From the NCBI RefSeq assembly GCF_017916325.1, contig NC_090166.1, positions 231,001 through 295,000 on the forward strand: 64,000 nucleotides of DNA, read 5' to 3'. The number at the start of each line of letters is the position of its first letter. The first letter of the stretch is position 1. The position numbers and the translations under genes were made by a program. Positions 42,116 to 52,833 of this stretch are shown piece after piece. Below the pieces are notes generated by a model. That model saw only the letters and a program-made list of their open reading frames with translations. It was not told where the DNA came from and did not search any database. The stretch is from Leishmania martiniquensis (taxonomy: Eukaryota > Euglenozoa > Kinetoplastea > Trypanosomatida > Trypanosomatidae).

Positions 42116-43560
42116 CGACACGCGAGAGCAGGAAGAAAAGAAGGCAGTCGGGTGAAGGATAGGGTAGACGCGATGCGCTCTGTCATCATCAAAAAAAAAG
42201 ACGATGGAGGAGACGGTACACAGACACCGATGCAGACACGTACGAAAGAGGAGAGCAGCGGAGGAGCACGCATGCCACAGGAAACAAAATGCACAAAGGG
42301 AGAGACGACAAGGGCGACAGACAGATAGACGAACAGAGAGGAAGGCTGGAAGGTGCGCAGGAGCTCAACAGCAACCGAGCGCTTTCCTCTGCCAACGGGC
42401 TCTGTCAACCCTCGCCAGCAGCACAGCACGGAAAAGGCACAGGAAAAGGGGGGATGGTGTGGAGGAGAAGGACCCCTTTCGGAATGAGCGAGACGCGATA
42501 AGGCCAGCGTGAGGCAGAGAAGTGGTGTGGCTCTGAAGCCACAGGAAGCGTCCACCGGAGTCGGGAGGGAGGCAGTGCACGCCAAGAGCGCCACTCTTCT
42601 TTTTGTTTTGGTGGCGCACAGCGTGGGAGAGGACGGAGAGCTCAGCAACAAAGAAAGTACCAGTCACAATGCGGCGCGGGTAACATAGGGTGCAGAGGTA
42701 CAAAGAGAGAGAGTCGTTGGACGCTGAGGAGAATGAGGATCGGTGCCGAGGATTAGGGGCGGAGAGGATGTGAGCGCGCGAGTGTGCGACTTCAGGCCAC
42801 GAAGCCGCAGCGAGGGACTGGCGGAGGTTCAGGGCACTGCCTCGCCGGGTGTGCCACACCCGAGCATGGAAGCGCACGTCTGCGAGCGAACATGCAGGTC
42901 AGGGTTCCTTTGCTGAGCCTCGGTATAACCCGAGGTGAGGAGTGTGGTGGTGGTGATGGTGGAAAGAGGAAGAGGGGGGAGGACGGGGAGGTGATACGTG
43001 AGCGAGCCCAAAGGCGCATGGAAAACGTTGGGCTGCACCTCCGACTTGGCCGGCCCCTTTTTCACGAGGTCGATCCGCCCTGCGCCGGCACTGCAGCACG
43101 CACTCGAAAAAGGCGCCTTGCAGGAGAACACCGCTGGCGGAGTCTCGTCCGCCGCCGAGTACGGAGCTCGACGCTTCGCCGGACTTGGGGTGCCAGCGCG
43201 AGGGTACCGCGTCCCTGCAGACGCAAGAGAAGCGGCCTCAGGCACTCACGCTCGCGAAGGGAGACGTGAAGAGACAGGCATGTGCACAGTGGCGCCGTGA
43301 GAACTAGAGGGCACCAAATAGAGAGCAAGTGAAGAGAGACGAGGGGAAAAAAAGGAATTCATGCAGACACGCCCGGACGCCTCACGGCAGCACACCTCTC
43401 TCCAGCCGAGGCTTTGCATGCAGGCTGAGGGCGAAGCGGCGTGCACCTGCGCATGCGCAGAAGAAAGACAAGCCAGTCACGGCCCCACCGGAGTGACTCA
43501 GGCAAAAAGGCGTCCACGCGCCTCTGTGAGGCCCGCTGGGCTGAGCTTTCTGTGCCACCG
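42116..43560. other. Intergenic region, presumed 3' UTR of the BAR-domain gene
   Basis: A strong GA/GGT tract at about 42945-43000 looks like a splice pyrimidine tract, yet no convincing gene lies to its left, so it may mark an unrecognised short transcript or a cryptic site. The other minus frames (42365-42877, 42829-43245) open with GTG, not ATG, and are not accepted. Confidence 0.45.
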
Positions 43561-44892
43561 CTACTCCCCCTCTGTCCGTTGAGGGAGGCACACCTCAGAG
43601 GCGGTGATGCTCTTCGCCTCCATGCGACGTTTGAACTCGGTTGCCAGAGCGGCGTCATAGGATGCGTTGTAGCCGTTCGGCGGTGGTACCGACGACGCCT
43701 GCGACGGGGGGCCACGGCTAAAGTTGTAGAGCACCGGCGCTGCCCTGCCTGCAAAGCCCACTTGTGAGATGGAGCCAAAGTCCTCGTCGTCATTGCTGTC
43801 CTCGACGCTCTGACGCACTTGCGACGGGCTCTTCGCAGGCGATAGAGACTTGGCGGCGGCGGTCGTCGGCGCTGTGGCCGCTGCGCCGGGCGGGGTCGTG
43901 TTGCGGCTCTGCTGGGCCGGCGGCGCGCCGTCTCCGCCCGCTGTGCTTCGGGGGGGCGCCGGCGTCCCCGGCCCCTTCGCTGGCGATGGGCCTGGGAAAG
44001 AGGGCCCAACAGCCGCCACCAGGGGCGGCGCCACGGACGGGGACCCCATAGAGAGAGGAGGCCGACCCGGCGAAGCCCTGCTGGCAACACTGTCGAGCAG
44101 GCTGCCGTTCATGTCATTCGGGTCCAGCCGGTACCCGCGTGTGGCGTACGAAGCCGCCAGCTCCGCATCTGCCTCTGCGCAGCGCTGCTTGATGGCGCTC
44201 TGCCAGTACTGCTGCTGTTCTTTACGGTAGAGGGCAACCGCCTCCTCGATGGTGGGGTCCGTCTTCGTAAGCGCGTCTACGACAGACGTCATGTAGCCGG
44301 CGTTCAGTTCGAGATAGCGTTTGAGTGACGTCGACGTTACCTTCTCCACCTCGCTCACCAGCGTCACGAAGGCCCCCTCGAACTCCATTTTGGATTGCTG
44401 CAGGGCGGCGAGTGACTGATTGCGCGCCTGCACGTGTGTGGGATACGATTTACTCGTGTCCAGGGCTCTTTTCCTCTCAGCAAACTGCTTCTCCTGCCTG
44501 TCCACGCGCTGCTTTCTCTTCTTGTACCGCTCAAAAGCGCCTTTCTCCCTCTTGGCCGCCTTCTCTGTCGCCTTCAAGGACACCTTCAGCCGCTCCACCG
44601 GGGCCAGCACCTCCTCGTGAACGAGCTTGTTGTAGTTGCGAAAGGCGACGCCTTCCTTCATGCAGAGGACCTCCTCGGCGAAGTGGTGCACATAACCCTT
44701 CACTCCGTCCGTAGTGAAGCTGAGAGACGTGAGCGCGTCGAAGGAGTGGCTTACTCGCTCCAGCGTGGTGCCAAGTTCTTTCATAAGCAGCATCATCTTG
44801 ATCATGTCAGCGCTAAAGGACTTGATGGCAGCACTAATGGCCCGCATGTCGTCTAACTGACGCGGATGACTGAAGTCGTGCTGCATCGACAT
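43561..44892 (-). CDS. BAR-domain-like protein with Pro/Ala-rich tail (443 aa)
   Basis: The open frame extends upstream to 45018, but that codon is TTG. A purine run at 44948-44978 marks the splice tract and an AG lies at 44937-44938. The first ATGs after it are 44890-44892 and 44884-44886, so I start at 44892 (MSMQHDFSHP). Residues about 10-245 are long amphipathic helices (MRAISAAIKSFSADMIKMML, a very basic ATEKAAKREKGAFERYKKRK, then FEGAFVTLVSEVEKVTSTSL), as in BAR domains that dimerise and bind acidic curved membranes. The rest is disordered, rich in Pro, Ala, Ser and Gly, with an acidic patch (EDSNDDEDFGSIS). It lies next to a second BAR-like gene (39888-40790) and between 247-bp direct repeats. 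A role in endocytosis or flagellar-pocket membranes is plausible for the fold but not shown. Confidence 0.85.
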   Translation of the reverse strand: MSMQHDFSHPRQLDDMRAISAAIKSFSADMIKMMLLMKELGTTLERVSHSFDALTSLSFTTDGVKGYVHHFAEEVLCMKEGVAFRNYNKLVHEEVLAPVERLKVSLKATEKAAKREKGAFERYKKRKQRVDRQEKQFAERKRALDTSKSYPTHVQARNQSLAALQQSKMEFEGAFVTLVSEVEKVTSTSLKRYLELNAGYMTSVVDALTKTDPTIEEAVALYRKEQQQYWQSAIKQRCAEADAELAASYATRGYRLDPNDMNGSLLDSVASRASPGRPPLSMGSPSVAPPLVAAVGPSFPGPSPAKGPGTPAPPRSTAGGDGAPPAQQSRNTTPPGAAATAPTTAAAKSLSPAKSPSQVRQSVEDSNDDEDFGSISQVGFAGRAAPVLYNFSRGPPSQASSVPPPNGYNASYDAALATEFKRRMEAKSITASEVCLPQRTEGE

Positions 44893-44936
44893 GATGGACG
44901 AGGCGGCGAAGCCAAGCTGTCTATAAGATGCCGAAG

Positions 44937-44978
44937 CTGCGGTAGAGAGGACAGCGTGGAGGAGAGGAGAGAGGAGGA
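44937..44978 (-). promoter_or_regulatory. Trans-splice acceptor and pyrimidine tract of the BAR-domain gene
   Basis: On the minus strand a CT-rich tract (44978-44948) is followed by AG at 44938-44937, about 45 nt before the ATG at 44892. This order decides the start of the 43561-44892 gene. Confidence 0.65.
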
Positions 44979-45873
44979 GGCACATACAGCAGACAGAATC
45001 GATGATCAGCAAAGGCAAGGTAACGGACGAGGCGTCTTCGAGGCGTTTGCGTCACGGGCTGCAGACCAAGTGATCCGCCGTGTGTGGCCGACGCAGAGCC
45101 ACGCGTGAGCGGGGGCACTGTCCCCCTTCAACAGCGAGGGCATACGAGTCTTTTTGTATTTGTTTGAAAGCGGAATGCGGAGCCTCGTGAGAGCGGCAGG
45201 GGAAGTGGCCGCCCAGCCATCCATCAGCGCGCCCAATGCCATAAAGGAGCACCAGCAGCCACTTCGCAATGGGGCGTGCAGGCGGAACACCCAATCCGGT
45301 CACGGATATCTGTCACCCCTCCTCCCCCTCGAACCAAGCTGGAGGGCTCTTTGCGTGGGTCCATGAAGACGCATGGAGCTCGAGCAGCATCGAGAAAGTG
45401 ACACCCGCGAGAATTGCCGCGAAGAGGCACCGAAGATGAGGGGACGAGACGAGGAGAACATCGCCGGCCTCCCCCGGCCTGCAGCACATTGGCGCTGTGG
45501 CACGTGGAGAAGGGAAAGGGCGAGAAGAGAACGTGCGTATGCCCGTGCCCCCGAACGAATCAGGAGAGAGAGACAGACATGTGGATGCTTATGCGTACTC
45601 ATACGCCTAACACTATCAGGTTCAATTCCAATCGCCCTCTTTTCGCGCTGTGCGGCTCAGTTCTTCCACGCTACCCAAAGGGATCTGCACAGCGCTCCGC
45701 ACGCCGGCTCAGCCGCCTGATCGCCATCTCCGCCCCCAGCTCTACGCGCACGCCGCTTGGTAGATGGCCTTGCAGCCGCTCCCATCATGCCGGTGAATAG
45801 TGCCTAGGACGGTGCGGAGGCTCTGCTCGTCGCATGAATGGTACAGAAGAGCGCGCCGTTACAGGCCGCTCTG
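44979..45873. other. Intergenic region between BAR gene and repeat copy B
   Basis: Mixed sequence without a gene. Minus frames around 45006-45290 open with GTG and are not accepted. The A-rich/GA stretch 45391-45450 and GA runs at 45500-45580 fit general purine bias. Confidence 0.5.
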
Positions 45874-46120
45874 ACGCAGCGCCTTTCACGAGCCGACCCC
45901 AAAGCATTCATCGCAATCCACAGCCCCGACCCCCCCCTTCCACCTTACAGCGCAGCCGCTCTACCCTGCCCCCGCCAAAAGCGGCTCGGCATGGGCGTGG
46001 ATAGAAAAGGGAGGGAAAGGGGCCGCTGGACACCTCCGGCACGCCGCGAGTCGAAAAGGGGACACAAGACTCCCTGAGACACCGCGCTGACTGGGAGGTG
46101 TGTTCCTGTGTGATGCGCGG
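45874..46120. repeat. Direct repeat copy B (247 bp)
   Basis: Near-identical to 41869-42115 (offset 4005), in direct orientation. It lies in the 3' flank of the C2 gene at 46433 and the 5' side of the BAR-domain gene. Confidence 0.92.
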
Positions 46121-46432
46121 AAACGGAGGCTAAAAAAAAGGCAGCGAAGCAGCAAAGACAACGGAGAGGTTGAGCAAGCGGATTTGACCCCGCATGCAAG
46201 CAGAGTACATCGGAGGATAGCGGGGACAGCGCAACAATAGAGGTCAGACGGCTAAAGACTAAAATGAAACAGAGGGTCAAAACTCAGAAAGGGTCAGTCG
46301 TACCATTTCGGTCCAGCAAAAAGGGGGGAGCGCATCGTCAGCTCGGCCATCGTGACTCGAGCACTCTTCCATTCTACGCATCACCGCCACAAGCGCTGCA
46401 TCAACATAATACGCGGCAGATACTTGATTTTT

Positions 46433-47188
46433 TTACATCGGCGAAGGACCGTAGCTGTACTGGTGCAGCTGCCTCGCCAAATTGTCGCAGTGGCCTGACG
46501 GTGCCATTTCCTGGTTGTACATTGGCAGAGGCGGAGGCTGCTGCATAGCAGTCACGCACGGGGCGAGCGGTTGTGGGCTGTACTGCGGGCAGTGAGCTTC
46601 GCTGCGCTGTTCGGCGCAGATCGACTGCGGCAGCGGCTGCGGTGGAGGCGCTCCTTGAGGCTGCAATGGGATGGCCATTGCCAGCTCGCTGGGTGCCGAC
46701 CTCCCAGCCGAGTCGAGGTCATCAGCAGATGCGACCTCCCTCGTCTTCGCAGCAGTGGCGTATTCCTCAAGAGCGCGCACAACGATGCTGCCGGGCTGCG
46801 GATCAGCGCCGAAGTCCACGGCCAGTACTTGCAGATGAAGCTCTGCCGAAGAGAGGCGGGTGCCCATGAGAGCGATCCACATGTCGCTCACTACGCCGCG
46901 GGTGAAGCCGTCCATAGAAAGTACATAGACGCCGATGAGGTCGCCTACAATGACGTTGTCTGTCCACAGCTCGAACAGCACCGGGGCGCTGTCGCCGACG
47001 GCTTCCTGAAACCGGAAAACTTCATTCCAGATGGGGCTGACGACGTTGCTGGCCACCTTTGTTCTGAACTGGACTTGCTTCTCTTTGTGGCCTCCCATAC
47101 GCATCTTCACGTACAGGCCGGTGGCGCCAAGTGTGCCGGCATCGCCGACGTTTCGGGCTCCGCAGACACGCACCTCCAGACGGCCCAT
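46433..47188 (-). CDS. C2-domain protein, short Pro/Gln-rich tail (251 aa)
   Basis: The ATG is at 47186-47188. Residues 1-135 form a C2 domain beginning MGRLEVRVCGARNVG, with PIWNEVFRFQE, LFELWTDNVIVGDLIGVYVL and the family block MDGFTRGVVSDMW followed by ELHLQVLAVDFGADPQPG. The Asp ligands are mostly gone: loop 1 reads GATGLYVK instead of DPYVK, and loop 3 keeps only one Asp. It therefore probably does not bind Ca2+ in the classical way. The tail (about 136-251) has only remnants of the Pro/Gln/Tyr repeats of its paralogues and ends YSYGPSPM. It lies beside the 48296 paralogue, about 1.1 kb apart, with repeat copy B in its 3' flank. Confidence 0.9.
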   Translation of the reverse strand: MGRLEVRVCGARNVGDAGTLGATGLYVKMRMGGHKEKQVQFRTKVASNVVSPIWNEVFRFQEAVGDSAPVLFELWTDNVIVGDLIGVYVLSMDGFTRGVVSDMWIALMGTRLSSAELHLQVLAVDFGADPQPGSIVVRALEEYATAAKTREVASADDLDSAGRSAPSELAMAIPLQPQGAPPPQPLPQSICAEQRSEAHCPQYSPQPLAPCVTAMQQPPPLPMYNQEMAPSGHCDNLARQLHQYSYGPSPM

Positions 47189-48295
47189 TGAGTAACGCGC
47201 CTATCTCTGCTTATTGCAGCTGTGGGGAGTGGATCACGAAAAGAGCTGAAAGGTTAAGCAGTCGCCTGTAGATAAGGCGTGTGCGGCTCACAGACCCGCG
47301 TGGCGCCGCTGGAAGGAGTTGGAGTGGGGTGGACGTGTGCAAACGGAATGGTGCACCTTTATCATTTCTGCGCTGCGGTTGGTGCGAAGGGCGAGCCCCC
47401 CCCCCAACGGAGAACTCCAAAGAAAAGGCGAGCGAGAAAGGCGAGAGAGTGTCAAAGAGCCCTCAGCAGCTGCGGCGTATTGGCAGGTCACAGCGAAGGT
47501 GAGAGGGGAAAAGGTCTCAGGGCTGGATCGCTGTCGCTCAACGCTACCGCAGCGCTTGGCGGCCACACCGCAGAGAGGATGCACCTACCGCCCCTTCCCC
47601 CTACCCGCTGCCGCGCCCATCACGCAGACCCGATTCTTCTCCGAGGTGGTGCACGGGGAGAGGTCTATCCGCCACGCGCACATGCTTTGGGCGTTGGAAG
47701 GCAGGACGGCTCAGGCGCCAAGTGCAGCAATAGGCTATGCGAAAAGGTAGCAGACGCCCATGACACCAGAGTGAAGGAGAGAGAGAGAGAAAGCGGAGAC
47801 GAAGGCGACACCGAAGGATCGAACCAAAGCGCCGCACCGCATTCGCAGCACCGCCAAGTCGCCGATGGTGTACCACGAAGATGGGCGACACACTCGCGGA
47901 GGTCAAAGTTGGTGAGAATAGAGGACAAGGTCGAGGGGGCGTATTTCGGTATATATATATATATATTACTATAGTCATAGAGCGTGTGGGTCCTTCTTCC
48001 ACAATACCGAGGCGCCGAGCATAAAAAAATGATGGCGAGGGAGCAATGAGAAGGTCGAGGCGACACGGCATGGAAGACGGAAGCTGTATGGACGCGCTCG
48101 CGTCTGTGCGCGTGGTGTTGGGGGACGGATGACTTCGCACATGTAAACCTGTAGACGGGAGAAACAGGACACCAGATGCTCCCTCTCCCTCTCTTTCTAT
48201 ATATATAAATATATGCGCTCCTGCCATTATTGTCTGCTCCCCCCTCTTCACCCGCTTCCGATGCGCTGTCACGCCGCGGATATCCACACCTTCGC
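47189..48295. other. Intergenic region between two C2 genes
   Basis: TA microsatellites lie at 47950-47967 and about 48199-48213, and short purine runs at about 47421-47450 and 47774-47800. No gene is seen; the 397-residue minus frame 47601-48794 overlaps the real C2 gene in another frame. Confidence 0.5.
47950..47967. repeat. TA microsatellite
   Basis: Perfect TA run, about 330 bases 3' of the C2 gene ending at 48296. Confidence 0.85.
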
Positions 48296-49132
48296 TCACA
48301 TATAGGGAGGGATACCATAGGCCATCTGCACCGGGCGCGACTGCACCGAGGCAGGACCGTACACCGGGGGTGGAGGAGGACCACCAACGTACGGCGGGCG
48401 CTGCAGTGGCTGCGGGGTGCCGTACACGGACTGCTGCGGCGGTGGCGCGCCATAGCCGTATCCTTGGGGCTGCGGTCGCTGTGGCGGCAGGGAAGCACCG
48501 TAGCCGTAGCTCTGTGCTTGTAGCGAAGCAGGGTACCCATACTGGCCTTGCGGCATCACCGCACCTGAAGCACCGTACACCACCGGGCGTGGTGGTCCTA
48601 GAGCGGGCAAGTATGACTGCAGTGCAGTTGCCGGCGCTGGCACCGAGTACGTGCTTGGAGGACGGCACGTCTGGCTCGGCGGCGGCGGCGGAGGCGGCGC
48701 ACCATTCTGCTCTAGCGATGCGGTGACTAAGTCGCCAGGCGCCGGATCCCGGCCAAAATCCACGGCGAGGGCACGCACGTGCAGCTCCGAGCATGAAGCT
48801 TTCGTGCCATCGAGAATCACCCAGGTGTCCAGAACGACGCCGCGGGTGAGGCCGTTGAGAGAGAGGCGGTACGTGCCGAGGAGGTCGTCCACAAGAATGT
48901 TGCTATTCCACAGCTCGAACAGCACTTGCGTCGAGTCGACGTCAGCCACGTTAAACTTGAAGAGCTCATTCCAGGTGGGGTGGAGGGAGTCCTCAATGAC
49001 GCGGGTCTTGTAGCTGGCGTGCGACTTCTTAGTGCCGCCCAGCTTCACCTTGACGTACGGGTCGGGCTTGCCGACCCTCTGCAGGTTTGCCACGTTGCGG
49101 GCGCTGCAGACCTGCACCTCAAGGCGGCCCAT
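48296..49132 (-). CDS. C2-domain protein with Pro/Tyr/Gly-rich tail (278 aa)
   Basis: The open frame begins upstream at 49180 with GTG; the first ATG is 49130-49132, giving MGRLEVQVCSARNVA, identical in layout to its paralogues. The C2 domain spans residues 1-130. It keeps the classical loop 1 KPDPYVKV, the strand HPTWNELFKF and loop 3 NSNILVDDLLG, so it retains more Ca2+-ligand Asp residues than the other copies. The block LNGLTRGVVLDTW follows, then ELHVRALAVDFGRDPAPG. The tail (about 140-278) is made of Pro/Tyr/Gly/Gln repeats such as GYGYGAPPPQ and PPYVGGPPPPPVYGP, and ends GIPPYM. Such PYG-rich tails occur with membrane-binding modules in annexin A7-like proteins and can bind penta-EF-hand partners or phase-separate; that is inference here. 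Confidence 0.92.
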   Translation of the reverse strand: MGRLEVQVCSARNVANLQRVGKPDPYVKVKLGGTKKSHASYKTRVIEDSLHPTWNELFKFNVADVDSTQVLFELWNSNILVDDLLGTYRLSLNGLTRGVVLDTWVILDGTKASCSELHVRALAVDFGRDPAPGDLVTASLEQNGAPPPPPPPSQTCRPPSTYSVPAPATALQSYLPALGPPRPVVYGASGAVMPQGQYGYPASLQAQSYGYGASLPPQRPQPQGYGYGAPPPQQSVYGTPQPLQRPPYVGGPPPPPVYGPASVQSRPVQMAYGIPPYM

Positions 49133-52100
49133 TATTAAGGAGAGAGGCCGAACAAGAGTAAAGGAAGTGATGTGCACCACGAAAAAAGGCCCACGGCGAG
49201 CGTGAAGGGTGAAGCCTGCGCCAGAGAACGGCGGCGCTCCTCACTTTCTGGAGATGGCGAGGGCGCGGCTCACAAGAGCGGAGCAGCATTGGGGCAGATG
49301 AGGACGCGTGAGAGAGAGGGGGAGGGAGAAAAGCGAAAGAGAGGCCTCACACACAGTGGGAGGAGGGGGGAGGAAGGTGTAAAATAAATACGGCATGCAC
49401 AGACTAAAGAGAGCAATAAGAGGGGCGAGAGAGCGCCGCGGTCGACAAACAGGCCGATCCCTTCAACTTCTTCCCCTCACCGCAGCATGCCAAGAAGCTG
49501 CTGCGCAGTAGATGCTAACGAGCACACGTGACTTCCTCGAGGTCAGCAGATTAGGCAAGTAGCAGCGCCAGCGAGCGTGAGCGCTTCCATCAAAGGCTGA
49601 GAAGACGACAGGGGAGGGGAGAGGGGGGCAAGGCGCGCGTGAAGGGGGGGTCTGGACACGAAAACACGTTGCGTGCGTTTCGTTCGTGAACATCAGCGGC
49701 AGAGCGCCGGCACCGATAAGAAGAGCAGACGCCACAGACGGGTAAAAATTTAAAAAAAAGAATTGCGAGGCGGGCAGGGCGAGAGAGGAGAAAGCCGCGC
49801 TGACAAACGCCGTGAGTAAAGATATGTGAGCAACTGAAGCGCGCATACGCAAAAAATCGAAGGGCGCATACGATTGAAGTCGTCCGGCAGCCCAAACGGC
49901 AGCAGCGGAGAGTGAAGAGGAGACGAAAGGAGACGCGAAACACAAACGAAGAGGACGCAGGCCGCAGGAAAGAGGGGCGGCGATCGTTCTGCCCTCCGTC
50001 TCTGAGCAAGGCACGTGACACCACTGGCCTCCGCCTCTGTGGGAAAGAGAGGGAGGTGGGGGAGGTGTGCGTGTGTGGGAAAGGGCTCCACGAAGGTGAT
50101 CTCACACTGACAAGCAGTGTGGTTGAAGGCGGCTTCAAACAATACAGCGTCCGAAAGGGCAAAGGCATGCGCTCAGGGGCGGTGTCGGCTGTTCAGTCCA
50201 TGACGTGAGCAGACGCCAAAAAAGCAAAAACAAAAAGGGAAAGCAGCCGGAGAGGCGATGCGGGTGTGGTGAGGGCAGCGAAAATGCGCTGCAAGTCACG
50301 GTGGGTCATGAACGAATGGTAACACCAAAAAAAAGAAAACAGAAGAGAGTAGAGAAGCGATGGGATCGCTTTCGCCTTGAGCACCATTGTGTCTGCTCAC
50401 CGACCTTCTCTTCAGAGATTCCCTGACCGATTTGATAGTCCTTGGCCAGCCAAGTGCGGCTCACCGCGTATCATGAGCATAGGTGGATCAGGTAGGGGAA
50501 GAGGGATGGAGGAAGGAACAAAAAAACAGCAGAGCTTTTACACCGCAGCACTGCTCGGGCCATTAATGCCTCCCCCTCCTTGCGGAACTCGCGCGATCTA
50601 CCGCCGGCCCATATTCAAGTCAGAGACTTAAATGCGCACGTGCACTTGACAGTTGCCGAGATGCTTCTCTAATAGGGCCAAGCCCATCTCTGTTGCGTTC
50701 CCTCTGCGCATTTTACTCACTGATGCTGCTGATTTTCAGAGAGCCGCATCGTTTCCGGTAGCGGCACGATCGACTCTCAGCACGATATACTTGCTGTTAT
50801 AGGCGGTGGCGTCAACGTCCCCGACCTCCTCTCATACTGTCTGCGAGGGCATCGCGGCCCAGCGAGTGCTGAACGACTTCGCTGCTGGAGTGATGCGTGG
50901 TCGTCAACGTTTGGGCATACGAAGGGCCGTCGCCGCGCGCGCATATCTCCGAAACCTTAAAAAGAGATGTCCACTGAAGGGCTCCGATCTGCTGCACTGT
51001 GCCGCGTGGTCGACTTGTGGCATCGCCGCGCATGTGGAAAACGATGCGCGACTGCATACGGTGGGAAAGCGGGGTGCGACATACGCATAGGAGCACATTG
51101 GTAGAGAGAGGGGAGGAGCCTGAGGTGTTCAGGGAGTAGCGAGCAGGAAGCCGGCGGCGGAGGCGCTGAGGGACCATTGCGTGTCTGTAAGCGTGCGTGC
51201 CACGAGCGCACTCATGAAAGGATTCACGCTCCCGTCCGCACCCCCCCGAAGATGCTGTGCACGGGGGCGCGCCACTGAGGGGGGAAGGGAGTGCGGTTGC
51301 TTTTTTTTCTCTTCTTGTCTGGTGCCGTTTGAAGCACAGTTATTTTGACGGCGAATAAGCACCTACGCACCTATGCGCTGTCCCAACGGCAAACAGCCGG
51401 AAGGGAAGGGGGGCCCATCCACGAGTAACAGCACTCAGGATAGTGTCCCCTCCCCCCTTCGCCCCTCTTCACACGCCACCCGGGAAAGCCGACCTCTGGA
51501 GAGGGAAGCCGAAGAAAAAAAACGCTACAAAGGGAAAAAAGCACGCCACCACAGTCAGAGAGGGATGAGTCGGTCGCCTCAGCCGCGACACTTTGCTTCC
51601 CCTCTGCACGTGCACACAACCGTCATCAGCTACAAAGAACGGAAAGGAGAGGCGATTGACAGAACAGTGCGAGACACGGGAGAGGGGACGGGCGGTACGG
51701 AGGGAGGGTGGGGAGGGGGGTAAAAGCAACGCGAACAGAGGCCGCAAAAGAAAAAAGTCTCAAGAGAAGAGACGTCGCCGGCCACAGGCGGAGAAGAGTG
51801 AGAAGAAAAATCAGCACCGCACACCCTCACACATTCAGATACGGACACCAGAGAATAAAAGGAGGTGACACGGCAGGCAAAACAGGGGAGCATCTGCAGG
51901 GATGCATAGTGGAAGGCAAGGGAAGGGCGCGGTACGTGGGCGATCCACAGCATGCACCGTTCACTATCCACGCATGACATGCAGACACACATATTTGCGA
52001 GCGGCTGTGTGTATGAGTGTGTCTGTCTGTGTCCGTGCCAGTGCCAGTGCGTGTCTGAGTATTTTCTTCGAAGCAGAGTTGTTTCAGAGGAACAGGCAAA

Positions 52101-52833
52101 TAGGTGCAATCAAAGATAATATATATATAAAGGGAGTATATAAGTCATTGTGCCACTCAGCGAAGGTCAGTGACAAGGGAGAGTGACGTACCAATCACAG
52201 AGCCGCCAGGGGTCTTCAGCGCATGGAAGCCGCGGTAGCAGCAACGCCGGCCGCCTCCACGAGAAGCGGAGGCCGAGAGTCGGGGATATGCAACTGAAGG
52301 ACAGATAAAGAGAAGACTACAGGGGGAGAGGGGTGACTAACTGACAGAAAAACGTACAGCTCCGCGCCTCTCTCAACGCCCCCCCCCACCACTGCCGCGA
52401 CCACTGCATCCCTTTTTTGTGCTCTCGCACGCGCCTTTTTGTTCAGTCCCTCACAAAAGGAGCACAGCAGATAGCTGCCAGAGCATGTCAACGTCGCCCG
52501 CCAGAGGATGGTGGAGTGGTGGTGAGAGTGTGTGCATGTGTGTGAAGAGGTCATCTACGAAACGGCCGCAAAGAGACACTGCGTCGCCATGGCGAAGCGT
52601 TTGAGTCGCTAATTCTCCCTCTTTTTTGTCTTCTTATTTGCTTGCGACCGCTACGAACGTGCCACGCTCGCCATCTTCAGGCATACACACAGATACACAC
52701 ACACACACGCGCGGACAGCAGGACGACATCAGAGGCGGAGAGAGGCGCAGCACACCAATCCGCGCCACGATGGCTACGGAGATGATCCACCAAGCCATCT
52801 GCTTAAAACAAAAAAAGTGCGAGAGAGCGTTTT
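49133..52833. other. Long intergenic region, 3.7 kb
   Basis: The segment next to the C2 gene has a short purine tract (49133-49180) as likely splice signal. Purine-rich DNA continues at about 49310-49330, 49370-49380, 49900-49970 and 51700-51800. The block 50640-51080 lacks tract bias and may be a degenerate element; I could not identify it. A TA run lies at about 52118-52130 and a CA run at about 52695-52710, in the presumed 3' UTR of the 52834 gene. No ATG-started protein-like frame was found. Confidence 0.45.

Noticed and set aside
42829..43245. Minus-strand frame with protein-like opening (139 codons)
   Set aside because: It opens at GTG directly after a stop, the only ATG is near its end, and it runs through the tract at 42945-43000.
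44893..45018. N-terminal extension of the BAR-domain protein with a hydrophobic start
   Set aside because: It starts at TTG and lies upstream of, or within, the pyrimidine tract and AG acceptor, so it would not be in the mature mRNA.
47601..48794. Minus-strand frame of 397 codons
   Set aside because: It overlaps the C2 gene on the same strand in another frame and then reads through TA microsatellites.
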